A model generated the notes under the pieces. The model did not search any database. It saw only the letters and a list, made by a program, of their open reading frames with translations, and was not told the origin of the DNA. Source: Elusimicrobiota bacterium (lineage in GTDB: Bacteria > Elusimicrobiota > Elusimicrobia > Elusimicrobiales > UBA9959). From it: DNA of 64,000 bases. The position numbers and the translations under genes are program-made. Positions 44,870 through 53,701 of this stretch are shown here, piece after piece (position 1 is the stretch's first letter; the number at the start of each line of letters is the position of its first letter). Location: contig WOVA01000003.1 of assembly GCA_009773155.1 (NCBI GenBank), positions 1 through 64,000 on the forward strand. Reading direction: 5' to 3'.

Positions 44870-46351
44870 CTACTGCTGGTCGCCGGACTTGAGCAGCGGA
44901 AAGAGTATCACTTCCCGTATCGAAGGCTTGCCCGAGAACAGCATGGTCAGGCGGTCTATGCCTATCCCTATGCCGCCCGTCGGGGGCATGCCGTACTCCA
45001 TGGCCTCGATGAAATCCTTGCCGGGCACGTCGGCCTCGGCGTTCTTCTCCTCGCTGCGCTGGCGCACCTGCTCCAGCAGCCGGTCCTTCTGGTCCTCGGG
45101 ATCGTTAAGCTCGGTGTAGGCGTTGGCGAGCTCCATCTTGGCGACGAAAAGTTCGAAGCGCTCGACGATGGATTCGTCCCCCTCCTTGCACTTGGCCAGC
45201 GGCGTGATGGCCGTGGGGTGATCCATGACGAAGGTGGGCTGCTCCAGGTCCGCCTGCACGAGCGTCTCGAACATCCTGTCGAAGATCTTGGCGGAAGGAG
45301 TGTCGTCGGAGAAACCTATGCCTTTCTCCCTGGCCAATGCCCTCAGCGCCTCGCGGTTGAAAGACTTGCCGCTGAGGACCTCGTGTATGTCGTGTCCGGT
45401 CTTCGCCTTCCAGATCTCCGGCAGGTAAACGCGGCGGAACGGGGGCTTGAGGTTTATCCGCATCCCGTTGTAGTCCACTTCGGCGACGCCGGTCAGCTCG
45501 GAGCAGCGGGCGAAGATCTTTTCGGCCAGCCCGGCCATCGTGTTGTAATCGCCGTAGGCCTTGTACGCCTCCAGCGAGGTGAACTCGGGGTTATGGCTGG
45601 TGTCCACGCCTTCGTTGCGGAAGATGCGGCCTATCTCGTAGACGCCGTCGAAGCCGCCGATGATGAGCTTCTTGAGCGGCAGCTCGGTGGCGATGCGCAG
45701 GTAGAGCTCGTTCTTGTAGACGTTGTGGAAGGTCACGAAAGGGCGGGCCGAGGCGCCGCCTGCCTGCGCGCAGAGCACGGGCGTCTCTACCTCCAGGTAG
45801 CCGTCGCCGTCGAGCACCTGGCGCACGCCCGAGACTATCCGGGCGCGGTTGACGAATATCTGCCTGACCTCGTCGTTGGAGATAAGGTCGAGAGAACGCT
45901 CGCGGTAGCGGGTCTCGGGATCGGTCAGGCCGTGCCACTTCTCGGGCAGCGGCCGCACGGCCTTGGAAAGAATGGTCAGCTTCTCCACGCTGACGGTCAG
46001 CTCGCCGGTCTTGGTGACGAAGAGCTTCCCCTCGACTCCCAGGAAATCTCCGACGCCGACGAACTTCTTGAACGTCTCGTAGTCCGCCTCACCGACGACG
46101 TCCTTCTTAACGTAGATCTGGATCTTCCCGCTGCCGTCCCTGATATGCGCGAAGGCGGCCTTTCCCATCAGGCGCAGCAGCACTACGCGGCCGGCGCAGC
46201 GTACGGCGGTATCGGCCGGCTGCTTCAGGGCGTCGACCGCGGAATAAGTGACCTGGAAACGGCGGGGGTAGGGGTCTATCCCCTGCTCGCGGAGGGCCTT
46301 GAGCTTCCCGTAATTGTGGCCGACTATCTCCTGGAGCGTGTTGCCGCTCAT
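44870..46351 (-). CDS. lysS: lysyl-tRNA synthetase, class II
   Basis: The 493-residue enzyme has an N-terminal OB-fold anticodon domain (GRVVLLRLMGKAAFAHIRD) and the class II catalytic core: motif 1 near residue 180, motif 2 (RNEGVDTSHNPEFT), and motif 3 (GIGIDRLTML). It charges tRNA-Lys. Lacks an unusual extension. Overlaps the response regulator by four bases upstream. Confidence 0.96.
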   Translation of the reverse strand: MSGNTLQEIVGHNYGKLKALREQGIDPYPRRFQVTYSAVDALKQPADTAVRCAGRVVLLRLMGKAAFAHIRDGSGKIQIYVKKDVVGEADYETFKKFVGVGDFLGVEGKLFVTKTGELTVSVEKLTILSKAVRPLPEKWHGLTDPETRYRERSLDLISNDEVRQIFVNRARIVSGVRQVLDGDGYLEVETPVLCAQAGGASARPFVTFHNVYKNELYLRIATELPLKKLIIGGFDGVYEIGRIFRNEGVDTSHNPEFTSLEAYKAYGDYNTMAGLAEKIFARCSELTGVAEVDYNGMRINLKPPFRRVYLPEIWKAKTGHDIHEVLSGKSFNREALRALAREKGIGFSDDTPSAKIFDRMFETLVQADLEQPTFVMDHPTAITPLAKCKEGDESIVERFELFVAKMELANAYTELNDPEDQKDRLLEQVRQRSEEKNAEADVPGKDFIEAMEYGMPPTGGIGIGIDRLTMLFSGKPSIREVILFPLLKSGDQQ

Positions 46352-46731
46352 TGCCTGGAGGCCAGCGCGTCGCGCACGATCTTGACGAGGTTCTTTGGTT
46401 CGAAAGGCTTCTCCACGAAGGCGAAGATGTTGGAGGAAAGCTCGAAGAGGTCCTTCATCTGCCCCTTGGCGGTCAGTATGATGATCGGAATATCGCGCAG
46501 GCCGTCTATCTCCTGCAGTTTGGACTGGAAGGTATAGCCGTCCATCTCCGGCATCATGATGTCGAGGATGATCGCGTCGGGCAGGACCTTGTTCGGACCG
46601 TCCTCGGTGAGCTTGTTATAGGCTTCCAGGCCGTTGTAGGCCTCGAGCACCGTAAACTTCTCCCTCTCCATCAGAACCTTGATAAGGTAAACGACGTCTT
46701 TTTCGTCGTCCACCACCATAACCTTTGACAT
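46348..46731 (-). CDS. single-domain response regulator (CheY-like)
   Basis: The 127-residue receiver has the acidic pair D8-D9, the phosphorylation site D57 (ILDIMMPEMDG), the LTAKG threonine and the KPF lysine. It has no output domain, so it relays phosphate or binds a target protein. It shares ATGA with lysS. The orphan histidine kinase at 29174-31189 is a possible partner, but nothing in sequence links them. Confidence 0.9.
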   Translation of the reverse strand: MSKVMVVDDEKDVVYLIKVLMEREKFTVLEAYNGLEAYNKLTEDGPNKVLPDAIILDIMMPEMDGYTFQSKLQEIDGLRDIPIIILTAKGQMKDLFELSSNIFAFVEKPFEPKNLVKIVRDALASRQ

Positions 46732-46831
46732 CTATCCTCCGATAAGCCGCACAGCGGCTTTCTCCGGCCACATCTCCGGAAAAACTCAGCCGCGGCCGGG
46801 CCGCCGGCCGGGTTTACGGTATGATTTTACA

Positions 46832-46837
46832 ATTATA
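46832..46837 (-). promoter_or_regulatory. minus-10 box upstream of the response regulator operon
   Basis: TATAAT on the minus strand 100 bases upstream of the response regulator ATG. The rest of the region (46732-46871) holds a small hairpin (AAGCCGC, ACA, GCGGCTT at 46744-46760) just before the start and a GC-rich leader. Confidence 0.4.
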
Positions 46838-46871
46838 ATATTAGCGAGGCAAGCGGAAAGCGCGGATCGCC

Positions 46872-47603
46872 TCAATGGAACCTGCGGTCGAGGAAGCCGC
46901 CCGTCCACTCTATCATCTCGCCGACATTGTCGGAATTGAGCTTCTCGGAATAACAGTGCTCGGCCAGTTTCTTAAGGCTGAACTTCAGCATCAGCTGCCG
47001 GTGCTCCTCACGGTCGAGCGCGCCCCGGGCCAGGAGCGTCTCGCACAGCCCGGGGAGATCCAGGGCTTTGGCCTGGGGCGGGAGGTTTTCCGACTCGCAG
47101 ATGCGGCGCAGCGCGTTCTCCAGCACGGCCCCGCACATGACCGCGGCGGAGAGAAAGTTCCCCTCCTCCCGGAGCTCGGCGGCGCGGGCGAGCAGGTCCC
47201 GGGAGATGGCGCGGAAAGAAACGCGGTCAGACGGTACGGGGACACCATGCGGAATGGTGTCCCCCGCCGATGCGGCGGGCGCGGCCTGCGGCCGGAGAGG
47301 GACGGCCTCCAGCGCGGCTACCGCGCTTTTAAGAGAATCGAGGTAGTGGTCGAAAAGCGTGCCGGGAGCCGACTGGGAGTAGACCCGCTCGCAGCGGTCC
47401 AGTTCAGTGACCCTCGAACTGTTGGCGCCGAAGGCGCGGACCAGCTGGTCGCGGACGTCCTTCTTCCACCTGGCGTAATCCGGGTTAAAAGGCGAGAACC
47501 TGAACCAGGTGTACTGGTAGCAGGCGTCGAAATCGTCCCGCAGGCGCGCCGCGCTTTTCAGCAGCTCGCGGCAGCGCCCGCACAAAACCTTGCTGTCGTC
47601 CAT
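46872..47603 (-). CDS. hypothetical protein with C-terminal HEPN/DUF4145-like domain
   Basis: The 243-residue protein has an N-terminal CGRC motif (C8/C11), a charged helical part, a linker, and a C-terminal helical domain (RDLLARAAELREEGNFLSAA...ALRRICESE) resembling HEPN/DUF4145. The linker GDTIPHGVPVP is encoded by a perfect 11-base inverted repeat and looks like an inserted palindrome. ATG at 47603 is chosen over an upstream ATG that lacks context. No function recognised. It stands alone between the response regulator operon and ndk. Confidence 0.6.
   Translation of the reverse strand: MDDSKVLCGRCRELLKSAARLRDDFDACYQYTWFRFSPFNPDYARWKKDVRDQLVRAFGANSSRVTELDRCERVYSQSAPGTLFDHYLDSLKSAVAALEAVPLRPQAAPAASAGDTIPHGVPVPSDRVSFRAISRDLLARAAELREEGNFLSAAVMCGAVLENALRRICESENLPPQAKALDLPGLCETLLARGALDREEHRQLMLKFSLKKLAEHCYSEKLNSDNVGEMIEWTGGFLDRRFH
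47238..47264. repeat. in-frame palindromic element GGGGACACCAT/ATGGTGTCCCC
   Basis: Perfect 11-base arms (47238-47248 and 47254-47264) with a 5-base loop lie inside the hypothetical gene. The ends GGGGAC/GTCCCC match the ends of the inverted repeat at 62838-62901. Confidence 0.85.
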
Positions 47604-47717
47604 AAACTCCCCCGGGGATATTCTAGCACTGCGCGGGGCCGGAATCAACCGACTCTTAGTCACACGCGCGCAAAATATGTAGAATTAAAAAAGAGCGGAT
47701 GCCAAGGAGGAGAAAAG

Positions 47718-48194
47718 ATGGCCATAGAAAGAACCCTCGTACTCATAAAGCCCGACGGCATGCAGCGGCACCTCGCGGGCCTGGCCATAGACAGGCTGGA
47801 GAACACCCACATGGAGCTGGTCGGGGCCAGGATAGCGACGGTGACCGACAAGCTGGCCCGGGAACATTACGCGCTGCTCGAAGGCAAGGGCCCTTTCGCG
47901 GACAAGAAATTTTTCGAGCATCTCATAAATTTCATCAAGGGCGAATACCACGGCGACCCCAAGCACCGGGTCCTGGCCCTCGTCTACCAGGGCGAGAACG
48001 CCGTCCAGGCCATCCGCGCCGCCGTGGGCGCCACAAACCCGGAGGACGCATCCCCGGACACGATACGCGGGGCTTTCGGCCGCGTCTGCCGCAGGCACGG
48101 CTATTACGAGAACGTCGTTCACGCCTCCGGCAACGTAGAAGAGGCGAACCGCGAAATAGCCATCTGGTTCAGGTCAGAGGAGATGATCCCGTAA
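47718..48194 (+). CDS. ndk: nucleoside diphosphate kinase
   Basis: The 158-residue enzyme equilibrates NDPs and NTPs through the phospho-histidine H135 in NVVHASGN. Other family signs are LIKPDGMQRHLAG and the RPFF-equivalent KKFFEHLINF. AAGGAGG lies 7 bases upstream. A TAGAAT minus-10 lies near 47680. About 20 residues longer than the E. coli enzyme because of an insertion near residues 105-125. Confidence 0.96.
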   Translation: MAIERTLVLIKPDGMQRHLAGLAIDRLENTHMELVGARIATVTDKLAREHYALLEGKGPFADKKFFEHLINFIKGEYHGDPKHRVLALVYQGENAVQAIRAAVGATNPEDASPDTIRGAFGRVCRRHGYYENVVHASGNVEEANREIAIWFRSEEMIP

Positions 48195-48216
48195 TCCCCC
48201 AGGGGACCGGGTCAAG

Positions 48217-49101
48217 ATGAGTCTCTCGCCGATCATCTGCGCAGTCCTGTTCCTGGCCGCGCCCTCGCGGGCGCAGGAGCCGCGCGCAGGGGAAGCCGTG
48301 ACATTCCAGGCCGCGGACGGCTGGACCATCCACGCCGACTATCTGCCGCCGGCGGAGGGCGCGCCGGTGGTCCTGCTCCTTCACTCCCACAGGAGCTCGT
48401 CCGCCGAGTGGAAGACCTTCCAGGCCCAGCTGAAACGCTATGGCTACGGCTGGCTGGCGCCCGACATGCGCGGCCACGGACGCACCGTCACAGACCCAAC
48501 CGGCTCCACGGTCACCTGGAAGAGCTTCCGCCACAGCGGCTCGGATAACGAATACAACAAGATGATACGCGACGTGGACGGGGCTTTGGTGTTCCTCTCC
48601 ACGCGCGCCATAACCACCGACCGGGTGATCATGGCCGGTTCCATACTCGGCGCTAACCTGGCCATAAAGACCGCCGCGATATACAAAGAGATCCCCAAGG
48701 TGGTGGCGGTCTCTCCGGTCCTCAACGTCAACGACGTCCTTGTGGTCAACCCGCTGCGCGCCTACGGGCGCAAGCCGCTGCTGATGCTGGCGGGCGCCAA
48801 CAGGGAGCGCCAGTTCAAGGAGTTCCAGCTGCTCAACGACATAGCCAAACTTTCCTGCGGCGCGGAGAACGTGATAACCCTGGTGGAAGCCAGGGGCTTC
48901 GGCGCGGAGCTGATAAACCGCTACAGCGCCCGGAGGATACTGGACTGGCTCAAGAGCAGCTCTTTCCCTCCCGTGGTGGACTCCTCCTCGACTTACGTTG
49001 CCGGCGGCCTGGAGACGGTGCCCTGGGAGGGCGGGCCTTCGCCCGAAGATTACGAGGAAGAAGTCCCCGGAGAAGAAGCGGAAGGTGAAACCGATGAATG
49101 A
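48217..49101 (+). CDS. secreted alpha/beta hydrolase
   Basis: The 294-residue protein has a signal peptide (about 1-19), the oxyanion HSH in LLLHSHRSSS, and the nucleophile serine in AGSILG (normally GxSxG, here variant). The C-terminal tail is acidic low-complexity (EDYEEEVPGEEAEGE), possibly for anchoring or ion binding. It overlaps murQ by eight bases. A dienelactone-hydrolase-like esterase or peptidase role is possible. Function unknown. Confidence 0.7.
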   Translation: MSLSPIICAVLFLAAPSRAQEPRAGEAVTFQAADGWTIHADYLPPAEGAPVVLLLHSHRSSSAEWKTFQAQLKRYGYGWLAPDMRGHGRTVTDPTGSTVTWKSFRHSGSDNEYNKMIRDVDGALVFLSTRAITTDRVIMAGSILGANLAIKTAAIYKEIPKVVAVSPVLNVNDVLVVNPLRAYGRKPLLMLAGANRERQFKEFQLLNDIAKLSCGAENVITLVEARGFGAELINRYSARRILDWLKSSSFPPVVDSSSTYVAGGLETVPWEGGPSPEDYEEEVPGEEAEGETDE

Positions 49102-49993
49102 CAGATTTTCAAGGTACTCAAGATTGCCCACGGAGCGGGAGAACCCGCGCACCCTGGACCTCGACAGGATCCCGCTCCGGCGGGTCCTGGAAAAGCTCAA
49201 CCGGGAGGACGCCGGCGTGCCGCGCGCGGTGGCCCGGGCCATACCGGCCATAGAGAAAGCGGCGCGGGAGATATCGGGGACCTTCCTTAAGGGCGGGCGC
49301 ATCGTTTTCATCGGCGCTGGCACCAGCGGCCGCCTGGGCGTGCTGGAAGCGGCGGAGCTCCCCCCCACCTACGGCGTGAAGCCGGACACCTTCAAGGCCC
49401 TCATGGCCGGCGGCGACAGCGCCGTCTTCCTCTCGAAAGAGGGAGCCGAGGACAACCGGGAGAACGGTTTCCGGGAGATAAGCCGCTGCGCGCGGAAGGG
49501 CGACGTCGTGGTCGGCATCGCGGCGAGCGGCGTGACGCCGTACGTACTGGGCGGGCTGGAGGCGGCTAAAAAGAAAGGCGCCTTCGGCGTGCTGCTGACC
49601 TGCAATTACCGCGAAAAAGTCCCCGCGGCCCGCTGCGTGATAGCCATAGACGCCGGACCCGAGCCGATATCGGGCTCCACGCGCATGAAATCCGGCACGG
49701 CGACCAAGCTCGCGCTCAACATGCTCACCACGTCGGCCATGATCATCTCCGGCAAGGTCTACCGCAACTGGATGGTGGACGTGCGCGCCACGTCGCAGAA
49801 ACTGGAGCTGCGGGCCGCGCGCATAGTCGCCCGCCTGGGAGGGGTTTCGCCCGACGAGGCGAAGCGGCTGCTGGCCGGGACCGGCGACGACGTGAAGACC
49901 GCCATAGTCATGGCCCGCAAAGGACTCTCGCGGGAAGCGGCCCGGGCGCTCATAAAAAAACACAAGGGCTTCCTGCGCCCCATACTCGGATGA
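49094..49993 (+). CDS. murQ: N-acetylmuramic acid 6-phosphate etherase
   Basis: The 299-residue enzyme cleaves the lactyl ether of MurNAc-6-P to GlcNAc-6-P, a step in peptidoglycan recycling. It has the SIS fold with FIGAGTSGRLGVLEAAELPPTYG and GIAASGVTPYVLGG, the catalytic Glu in LEAAE, and the ISGSTRMKSGTATKL family motif. Length is typical. ATG at 49094 is embedded in the upstream coding end. The next gene starts as ATGA. Confidence 0.95.
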   Translation: MNDRFSRYSRLPTERENPRTLDLDRIPLRRVLEKLNREDAGVPRAVARAIPAIEKAAREISGTFLKGGRIVFIGAGTSGRLGVLEAAELPPTYGVKPDTFKALMAGGDSAVFLSKEGAEDNRENGFREISRCARKGDVVVGIAASGVTPYVLGGLEAAKKKGAFGVLLTCNYREKVPAARCVIAIDAGPEPISGSTRMKSGTATKLALNMLTTSAMIISGKVYRNWMVDVRATSQKLELRAARIVARLGGVSPDEAKRLLAGTGDDVKTAIVMARKGLSREAARALIKKHKGFLRPILG

Positions 49994-50946
49994 AAAAATT
50001 CATCCTGGCCGCCGGCAGCCTGAAGCTTTTCTTCCCGCTGCTTTTCCTTATATCAACGGCTCTCGCCTGGGAGACGGCTTTCAACCGCGGCGCCCCCGTC
50101 CACGGCCGCTGGTGGTTCATGGCGCTGGGCGCCGCGCTGCTGCTCAACACCGCGGCCTGCCAGGCGCCGCGCTTCGCCTCCTGCCCCCGCCGCTCGCTCC
50201 TGCTGCACGCCGGGATACTGCTGGTCATCGGCGGGGCCTTCGCCAGCGGGGCCTGGAAGTTCAGCGCGCAGCTCCCGCTGACGGCCGGTTACGCGGCCAC
50301 CGAGGCCCGCACCGAAACGGCCGTATACCGCCTGCCCTTCTCCGTGAAACTGATCTCCTTCCGCGTCCTTTACGACGGGGAGCCGGAATATTCCCTGGCT
50401 GCCGGCGGGGCCGTTCACCCGCTGCGCCCCGGCGGTTCTTTCGCGCTTCCGGACGGAACGCGCGCGCGCGTCCTGAGCCTTTACCGCGACCTGGGCATAG
50501 GTCCCGACGGCAGGCGGGAGGAGAAATCCCCCTATTATTTCAACCCGGCCGCGGAGCTGGAGCTGAGTTCGGGAACAAAAAAGGAGAACGTCCTGCTTTT
50601 CGCGGAATTGGCCTCGCCGCACGGCGGCGGGCGCCCCGGCCTGCTGCTGCGCGTCGCGGGGGCGCGGCCGGCGGGCTATGAGAGCGAGGTGGAGCTCAAG
50701 GTCGTCGGCATAGCCTCCGACACCTTGGGCGGCGGTGCCGCCGTTCCGGCCGACGGCGAGGAACTGCGGACGGTGATAAGCGTCAACAGCCCGGTCTCTT
50801 TCTACGGCTATAAACTCTACCAGCACGGCTATGACCCGGCCGACCCGGCCTCGTCGACGCTGCTGGTCAAACGCGATCCGGGCGTCTGGCCCGTGTACGC
50901 CGGCTTCGCGCTCCTCCTCGCGGGATTATTTTTATGGATACTCTAA
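49990..50946 (+). CDS. resB: ResB-like cytochrome c biogenesis protein
   Basis: The 318-residue membrane protein has hydrophobic segments near residues 8-27, 44-60, 75-92 and at the C-terminus (295-315), with a periplasmic domain between containing a long GGSFALPDGT and SVNSPVSFYGYKLYQHGYD pattern seen in ResB. System II haem delivery and cytochrome assembly. It is shorter than classical ResB (about 540), as in some proteobacterial and deep-branching forms. It precedes ccsA, nrfH and nrfA in one operon. Confidence 0.8.
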   Translation: MKKFILAAGSLKLFFPLLFLISTALAWETAFNRGAPVHGRWWFMALGAALLLNTAACQAPRFASCPRRSLLLHAGILLVIGGAFASGAWKFSAQLPLTAGYAATEARTETAVYRLPFSVKLISFRVLYDGEPEYSLAAGGAVHPLRPGGSFALPDGTRARVLSLYRDLGIGPDGRREEKSPYYFNPAAELELSSGTKKENVLLFAELASPHGGGRPGLLLRVAGARPAGYESEVELKVVGIASDTLGGGAAVPADGEELRTVISVNSPVSFYGYKLYQHGYDPADPASSTLLVKRDPGVWPVYAGFALLLAGLFLWIL

Positions 50947-51683
50947 GCCTGGCGCAGAACCTCTCTTTCGCGGCGGCGCTGGCGGCCTTCGCCCTGTCGC
51001 TCTCCCGCCGGACCGCGGCCTGGTGGCGCCCGGCCGCCTGGACTTCGCTGGCCGCGCTGACGGCGCTGATGATCATGCTCTGGCGGGAGACCGGCCGTCC
51101 GCCCATGTCCAACCTGCACGAGTCGCTGCTGGTCACGGCCTGGTTCACGGCCGCGGCCGCTCTCTGCGCCCGCGGCCGGGCGGCGGCCGTCCGGCCCGCC
51201 GCCCTGTTCCTGCTCTGCGTCCTGCTGGCCGGGGCCTCGCTGGCCCGGCGCGACCTCTCTCCCCTCATGCCGGCCCTGCGCTCGAACTGGCTGGTCTTCC
51301 ACGTGCTGACGGCCATGGCCTCCTACGCCGCCCTGGGAGTAGCCGGCATTTACGGCGCCTGGGCTTTCCTTACAAAGAAGGAAGAACAGGCCGCGCCCGC
51401 CGTGCGCTCGCTCGTCAAAGGGGGATTTCTCCTTCTTGCCGCTGGGATAATCACAGGCTCGATATGGGCCGAAGCCGCCTGGGGCTCGTACTGGAGCTGG
51501 GACCCCAAGGAGATCTGGTCGCTGATAACCTGGCTTTTCTACGCCGGCCTGCTGCACATGAGCAAGACCGGCAGAACCGGCGCCGTAGCGCTTTGCCGCC
51601 TTGCCGTCCTGGGGCTTTTTCTTGTAATCTTCACTTACCTCGGGGTGAATTTCCTCCTCGGTGGGCTGCACAGCTACGCTTAA
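50934..51683 (+). CDS. ccsA: cytochrome c assembly protein CcsA/CcmC-type
   Basis: The 249-residue protein has about eight transmembrane helices and the haem-binding WWD-type signature WGSYWSWDPKEIW, flanked by conserved histidines. It overlaps resB by 13 bases. Together they are the system II haem ligation machinery. Position directly before nrfH and nrfA indicates it is dedicated to these multihaem cytochromes. Confidence 0.92.
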   Translation: MDTLSLAQNLSFAAALAAFALSLSRRTAAWWRPAAWTSLAALTALMIMLWRETGRPPMSNLHESLLVTAWFTAAAALCARGRAAAVRPAALFLLCVLLAGASLARRDLSPLMPALRSNWLVFHVLTAMASYAALGVAGIYGAWAFLTKKEEQAAPAVRSLVKGGFLLLAAGIITGSIWAEAAWGSYWSWDPKEIWSLITWLFYAGLLHMSKTGRTGAVALCRLAVLGLFLVIFTYLGVNFLLGGLHSYA

Positions 51684-51698
51684 AGGACCGGCGGAAAA

Positions 51699-52256
51699 AT
51701 GGACGCGCCCGAAAAGATAAAACGACTGCTGCTCCGCGCGGCGGAGAGGCTGCCACGCTCCCGGGACGGCTGGCTGGCGCTGCTCAAAAAGAACCAGGAA
51801 CTGGTATTGAGGCTGTCCGCCCTGGCCGTCTTCGCCGGCGGCGGCGCCCTTTTCATGCTCTTCGGACCGCCCAGGCTGGTCACGCTGACGGAGACACCGG
51901 CCTTCTGCGGCGCCTGCCATTCGATGAAGGGACAGCACAAGGACTGGAGACTTTCGTCCCACCGTCAGAACTGGTGCATCGACTGCCACCTCCCCAACGA
52001 TAACGCCGCCAACCACTACCTCTGGAAAGCCCTCGACGGCGGCAAGGACGTCTTTTTCGAATTTTCGGGACTGCGGGAGCACGACGAGATCAGCCTTACC
52101 GGGCACGGGAAACGCGTGCTGCAGAAGAACTGCATACGCTGCCACGGCGGCGTCATGGCGCGCATGGACACCACGCGCGCCTGCATAGACTGCCACAGGG
52201 GGCTGGCCCACCGGCGGGGCGGCCTGCCCGGAGAGAGATACGCGGAGGATAAATGA
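51699..52256 (+). CDS. nrfH: NrfH-type tetrahaem membrane cytochrome c (quinol dehydrogenase)
   Basis: The 185-residue protein has one transmembrane helix (about 38-57) and four CxxCH haem sites (first at 70-74 and 93-97, two more near 150 and 165). Matches NrfH/NapC, which takes electrons from menaquinol to NrfA. Overlaps nrfA by four bases. Confidence 0.93.
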   Translation: MDAPEKIKRLLLRAAERLPRSRDGWLALLKKNQELVLRLSALAVFAGGGALFMLFGPPRLVTLTETPAFCGACHSMKGQHKDWRLSSHRQNWCIDCHLPNDNAANHYLWKALDGGKDVFFEFSGLREHDEISLTGHGKRVLQKNCIRCHGGVMARMDTTRACIDCHRGLAHRRGGLPGERYAEDK

Positions 52257-53686
52257 GAAGAGTATTTTTCGCGGCCGCGGCCGCCCTGGTGGCTTTGTCC
52301 GCCTGCACCAAGCGGGCCGAGCCCATAAAGATAGCCGAGATAAAGGAAGGCGCCTACGAGCCGGCCGACTGGGGCAAGGTCTACCCTCTCCAATACGAGC
52401 TCTGGAAAAAGACCGCCGAGAAGACCCCCGCCGGCAAGAGCCGCTACAAGCCCGGCTGGGACACCGACGGGAAGATCTACGACAAACTCTCCGAGTTCCC
52501 GTTCATGGCCCTGCTCTACAAGGGCTTTGGCTTCGGCATAGAATACAACGAACCGCGCGGCCACTGGCACATGCTGACCGCCGTGCTGGAGATAGACGAG
52601 TCGCGCACGAAGGGCGGCGGCGCCTGCCTCACCTGCAAGACGCCCTACGCGCAGGAGCTGCAGGAGAAGCACGGCAAGGACTACTTTTCCCGGCCCTTCC
52701 TCGAGGCACATTCCTGGCTGCCCAAAGAGCACCGGGAACTGGGCGTGGCCTGCATACAGTGCCACAACCCGGCCGACATGTCGCTGCGCCCGCGCAACCA
52801 GTTCACGCTGGGCAAGGCGCTGGCCGACCTGAAGGTCGACCAGTCGCGCCTTTCGCGGCAGGAACTGCGCTCGCTGGTCTGCGCGCAGTGCCACGTCACC
52901 TACGTGGTGCCCAAGGACAAAGACATGAAGTCGCAGGGAGTGTTCTTCCCCTGGCAGAACTCGAAGTTCGGCGCCATACGCATAGAGGACATCATAAAGA
53001 AGATCAAGAGCGACCCCGCTCACCTCGAGTGGACGCAGCAGGTCACCGGCTTCAAGCTGGGCTTCCTGCGCCACCCCGAGTTCGAGCTGTTCTCCAACGC
53101 CAGCGCACACTGGCGCGCGGGGCTGGCCTGCGCCGACTGCCATATGCCCTACACGCGCGTCGGCTCCACCAAGATCTCCGACCACCGCGTAATGAGCCCG
53201 CTCAAGAAGGATATGAAGGCCTGCATCACCTGCCATTCGCAGGGCGAAGGCTGGCTGCGCGAGCGCGTCTACCAGATACAGGACAGGACGGCCTCGCTGC
53301 TGATACGCGCGGGCTACGCCACGGCCGAGGCGGCGAAACTCTTCGAGCTGGCCAACAAGGCCGGGGCCGGGGGCCGGAAGATAGACAAGGCCCTGTACGA
53401 CGAGGCCCGCGAGAATTACGAACAGGCTTTCTACCGCGTCGTCTTCATCGGCGCGGAGAACTCGATGGGCTTCCATCATCCCGACGAGACGCTGCGCGTC
53501 CTGGGCGACGCCGGCGCCTACGCCCGCAAGGCCGAGGGCCTGCTGCGCCAGGCATTGGCGAAGGCCGGAGTGGACGCCCCGGCGAAAACCGACCTCGAGC
53601 TGAAAAAGTACCTGGAGAACAGGGGCAAAAAGAAACTCGGCTTCGACAGGAGCATGGAGTTCAAGGATCCCTATGCGGGGAGGTAG
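52253..53686 (+). CDS. nrfA: ammonia-forming cytochrome c nitrite reductase
   Basis: The 477-residue periplasmic pentahaem enzyme reduces nitrite to ammonium with six electrons. It has the diagnostic catalytic CxxCK site (CLTCK, C125-K129) and four CxxCH sites (CIQCH, CAQCH, CADCH, CITCH). The signal has a lipobox-like LSAC ending at C18, so it may be lipid-anchored. Together with nrfH it enables dissimilatory nitrite reduction to ammonium and detoxification of nitrite or NO. Confidence 0.96.
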   Translation: MRRVFFAAAAALVALSACTKRAEPIKIAEIKEGAYEPADWGKVYPLQYELWKKTAEKTPAGKSRYKPGWDTDGKIYDKLSEFPFMALLYKGFGFGIEYNEPRGHWHMLTAVLEIDESRTKGGGACLTCKTPYAQELQEKHGKDYFSRPFLEAHSWLPKEHRELGVACIQCHNPADMSLRPRNQFTLGKALADLKVDQSRLSRQELRSLVCAQCHVTYVVPKDKDMKSQGVFFPWQNSKFGAIRIEDIIKKIKSDPAHLEWTQQVTGFKLGFLRHPEFELFSNASAHWRAGLACADCHMPYTRVGSTKISDHRVMSPLKKDMKACITCHSQGEGWLRERVYQIQDRTASLLIRAGYATAEAAKLFELANKAGAGGRKIDKALYDEARENYEQAFYRVVFIGAENSMGFHHPDETLRVLGDAGAYARKAEGLLRQALAKAGVDAPAKTDLELKKYLENRGKKKLGFDRSMEFKDPYAGR

Positions 53687-53701
53687 GAAAAACCTATACC
53701 A

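Noticed and set aside
46732-46871. Riboswitch ahead of the response regulator and lysS
   Set aside because: A small 7-base hairpin and GC-rich leader are present, but the lysine riboswitch core is absent and the first gene is a response regulator.
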